A DNA stretch of 5,608 nucleotides from positions 5,313-10,920 of the forward strand of contig DBTM01000045.1 in the NCBI GenBank assembly GCA_002307055.1, written 5' to 3'. Position numbers and translations under genes: made by a program. Shown here one piece after another: positions 4,669 through 5,608 of this stretch (position 1 is its first letter; each line of letters opens with the position of its first letter). Under the pieces are notes generated by a model. It was not told the origin of the DNA. It ran no database searches and worked only from the letters and a program-made list of their open reading frames with translations. Origin of the DNA: Clostridiales bacterium UBA1316. GTDB taxonomy: Bacteria; Bacillota; Clostridia; Oscillospirales; Oscillospiraceae.

Positions 4669-5608
4669 TCAGTTATCCATACCGTTGAATGCGGGGTAGG
4701 CTGTTTCACCGTGCTCGGAAATATCGAGGCCGTAATCCTCATCCTTCGCCGCCACCCTGAGGGATTTTGTGCAAAGCTTGGCAATCATAACGGCGACGAA
4801 TGTGCCGGCAGCTGAGAATATGACGATGAAGCCGATGGCTAAAAGCTGGCGGACGAAAAGCTGCGTCTCGCCATAGACGAGCCCGTTCCATCGAATAACC
4901 GGGTTCAGCGCCTTATCGGCGAAAATTCCGGTTGTCAGCGCGCCGAAAATACCGCCGATGCCATGGCACCCGAACACATCGAGCGCGTCGTCATAACCGA
5001 ATTTCGGCTTAATGCGGTTGATAAAGAAAAAGCTGATGGGGCTGATAAGCGCGCCTATGATGATGGATGCCCAAATCGGGACATATCCCGCGCTGTTGGT
5101 GATGGCGGCAAGTCCGACGACAAAGCCGGTTGAACAGCCCACGAGTGTTGGTTTTTTATTGAACAGCGTTTCAAGCAGCATCCAGGACAACATTCCCGCG
5201 GCGGCTGATGTGTTAGTCGTCATGAACGCACGGACGGCAATTTCATTGGCGGCGCCGGCGCTGCCCGCGTTAAACCCAAACCAGCCGAACCACAGCAGGC
5301 TTGCGCCCAAGAGAACAAACGGGATATTATGCGGCCGGTACGCCAGCTTACCATGGTTCTTGCGTTTGCCGACCATGATAGCGATAATCAGCGCGGCGAT
5401 ACCTGAGCTGATATGGACAACCGTTCCGCCTGCAAAGTCGAGCACGCCGAGCTTTTGCAGCCAGCCGCCGCCCCAGACCATATGCGCCAGCGGATAATAG
5501 ACGATGACGGACCAAACTCCGGCGAATATCAGGAGCGTCGAGAATTTCATTCTTTCAACGACCGCGCCTGTAATCAACGCCGGCGTAATGATGGCAAACA
5601 TCATCTGG
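4669..5608 (-). CDS. amtB: Ammonium transporter AmtB, N-terminus cut by the window edge
   Basis: C-terminal 313 residues of an Amt/Rh-family trimeric ammonium channel; the frame is still open at the right edge (codon Q before MMFAIITPALITGAVVERM), so roughly 100-120 N-terminal residues with the first helices are outside. Visible landmarks are the Phe-gate helix region QMMFAIITPALITGAV, the first pore histidine in DFAGGTVVHISSG, and WFGWFGFNAGSA. They are followed by NKKPTLVGCSTGFVVGL, the second pore histidine in DVFGCHGIGGIFGALTTGIF, and the final helix. The cytoplasmic tail contains DEDYGLDISEHGETAY, the conserved C-terminal region involved in gating and PII contact. It imports ammonium when nitrogen is scarce and is expected to be closed by the PII protein encoded next. 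The promoter lies outside the window, so nitrogen control cannot be judged. Confidence 0.97.
   Translation of the reverse strand, partial: QMMFAIITPALITGAVVERMKFSTLLIFAGVWSVIVYYPLAHMVWGGGWLQKLGVLDFAGGTVVHISSGIAALIIAIMVGKRKNHGKLAYRPHNIPFVLLGASLLWFGWFGFNAGSAGAANEIAVRAFMTTNTSAAAGMLSWMLLETLFNKKPTLVGCSTGFVVGLAAITNSAGYVPIWASIIIGALISPISFFFINRIKPKFGYDDALDVFGCHGIGGIFGALTTGIFADKALNPVIRWNGLVYGETQLFVRQLLAIGFIVIFSAAGTFVAVMIAKLCTKSLRVAAKDEDYGLDISEHGETAYPAFNGMDN

Noticed and set aside
4459..4815. Plus-strand frame spanning the glnK start and the amtB end
   Set aside because: It is antisense to two conserved genes and crosses the glnK promoter region; the product resembles no known family.
5012..5497. Plus-strand 161-codon frame inside amtB
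   Set aside because: Antisense shadow of a clearly recognised amtB; no ribosome binding site or domain.

Overview
The window looks like chromosomal DNA of an anaerobic, moderate-GC member of the Firmicutes, probably class Clostridia. This rests on four things: a stand-alone flavodiiron protein without fused reductase domains, an amt-then-PII gene order as in Bacillus nrgAB, AAAGGAGG-type ribosome binding sites with TGnTATAAT extended -10 promoters, and a tandem pair of small membrane proteins that resemble the Firmicutes CBO0543 family. No rRNA, tRNA, insertion sequence, phage gene or CRISPR array is visible.

Layout from left to right. Positions 1-164 hold a GC-rich, hairpin-forming stretch of unknown nature followed by AT-rich spacer. 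A minus-strand drug/metabolite (EamA) transporter occupies 214-1089, with its own terminator at 165-195. It is divergent from a plus-strand A-type flavoprotein gene (fprA, 1294-2511). The roughly 200 bp between them carry a perfect tandem 12-bp repeat, an inverted repeat and an extended -10 promoter. fprA converges on a minus-strand block, and both sides share a 21-bp perfect hairpin terminator at 2532-2576.

Read in its own direction (right to left), the minus-strand block starts with a truncated ammonium transporter (amtB, off the right edge). It is followed by a PII signalling protein (glnK-like) with its own promoter, a 103-residue ferritin-like protein of the encapsulin-associated type, and a terminator at 3806-3841. 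Two adjacent paralogous five-helix membrane proteins of unknown function come last.

Function: AmtB and the PII protein form the classical ammonium uptake and control pair. The PII T-loop lacks the tyrosine normally uridylylated in enteric bacteria, so regulation here probably relies on ATP/ADP/2-oxoglutarate binding. FprA (O2/NO reduction) and the ferritin-like protein (iron oxidation and storage) both fit oxidative or iron stress defence in an anaerobe, but they are not in one operon. The least understood part is the tandem membrane-protein pair, which shares an invariant GEEL-x-LWDYPTD-xx-P-x-FPP core. I do not see convincing evidence for a wholly new multi-gene system.
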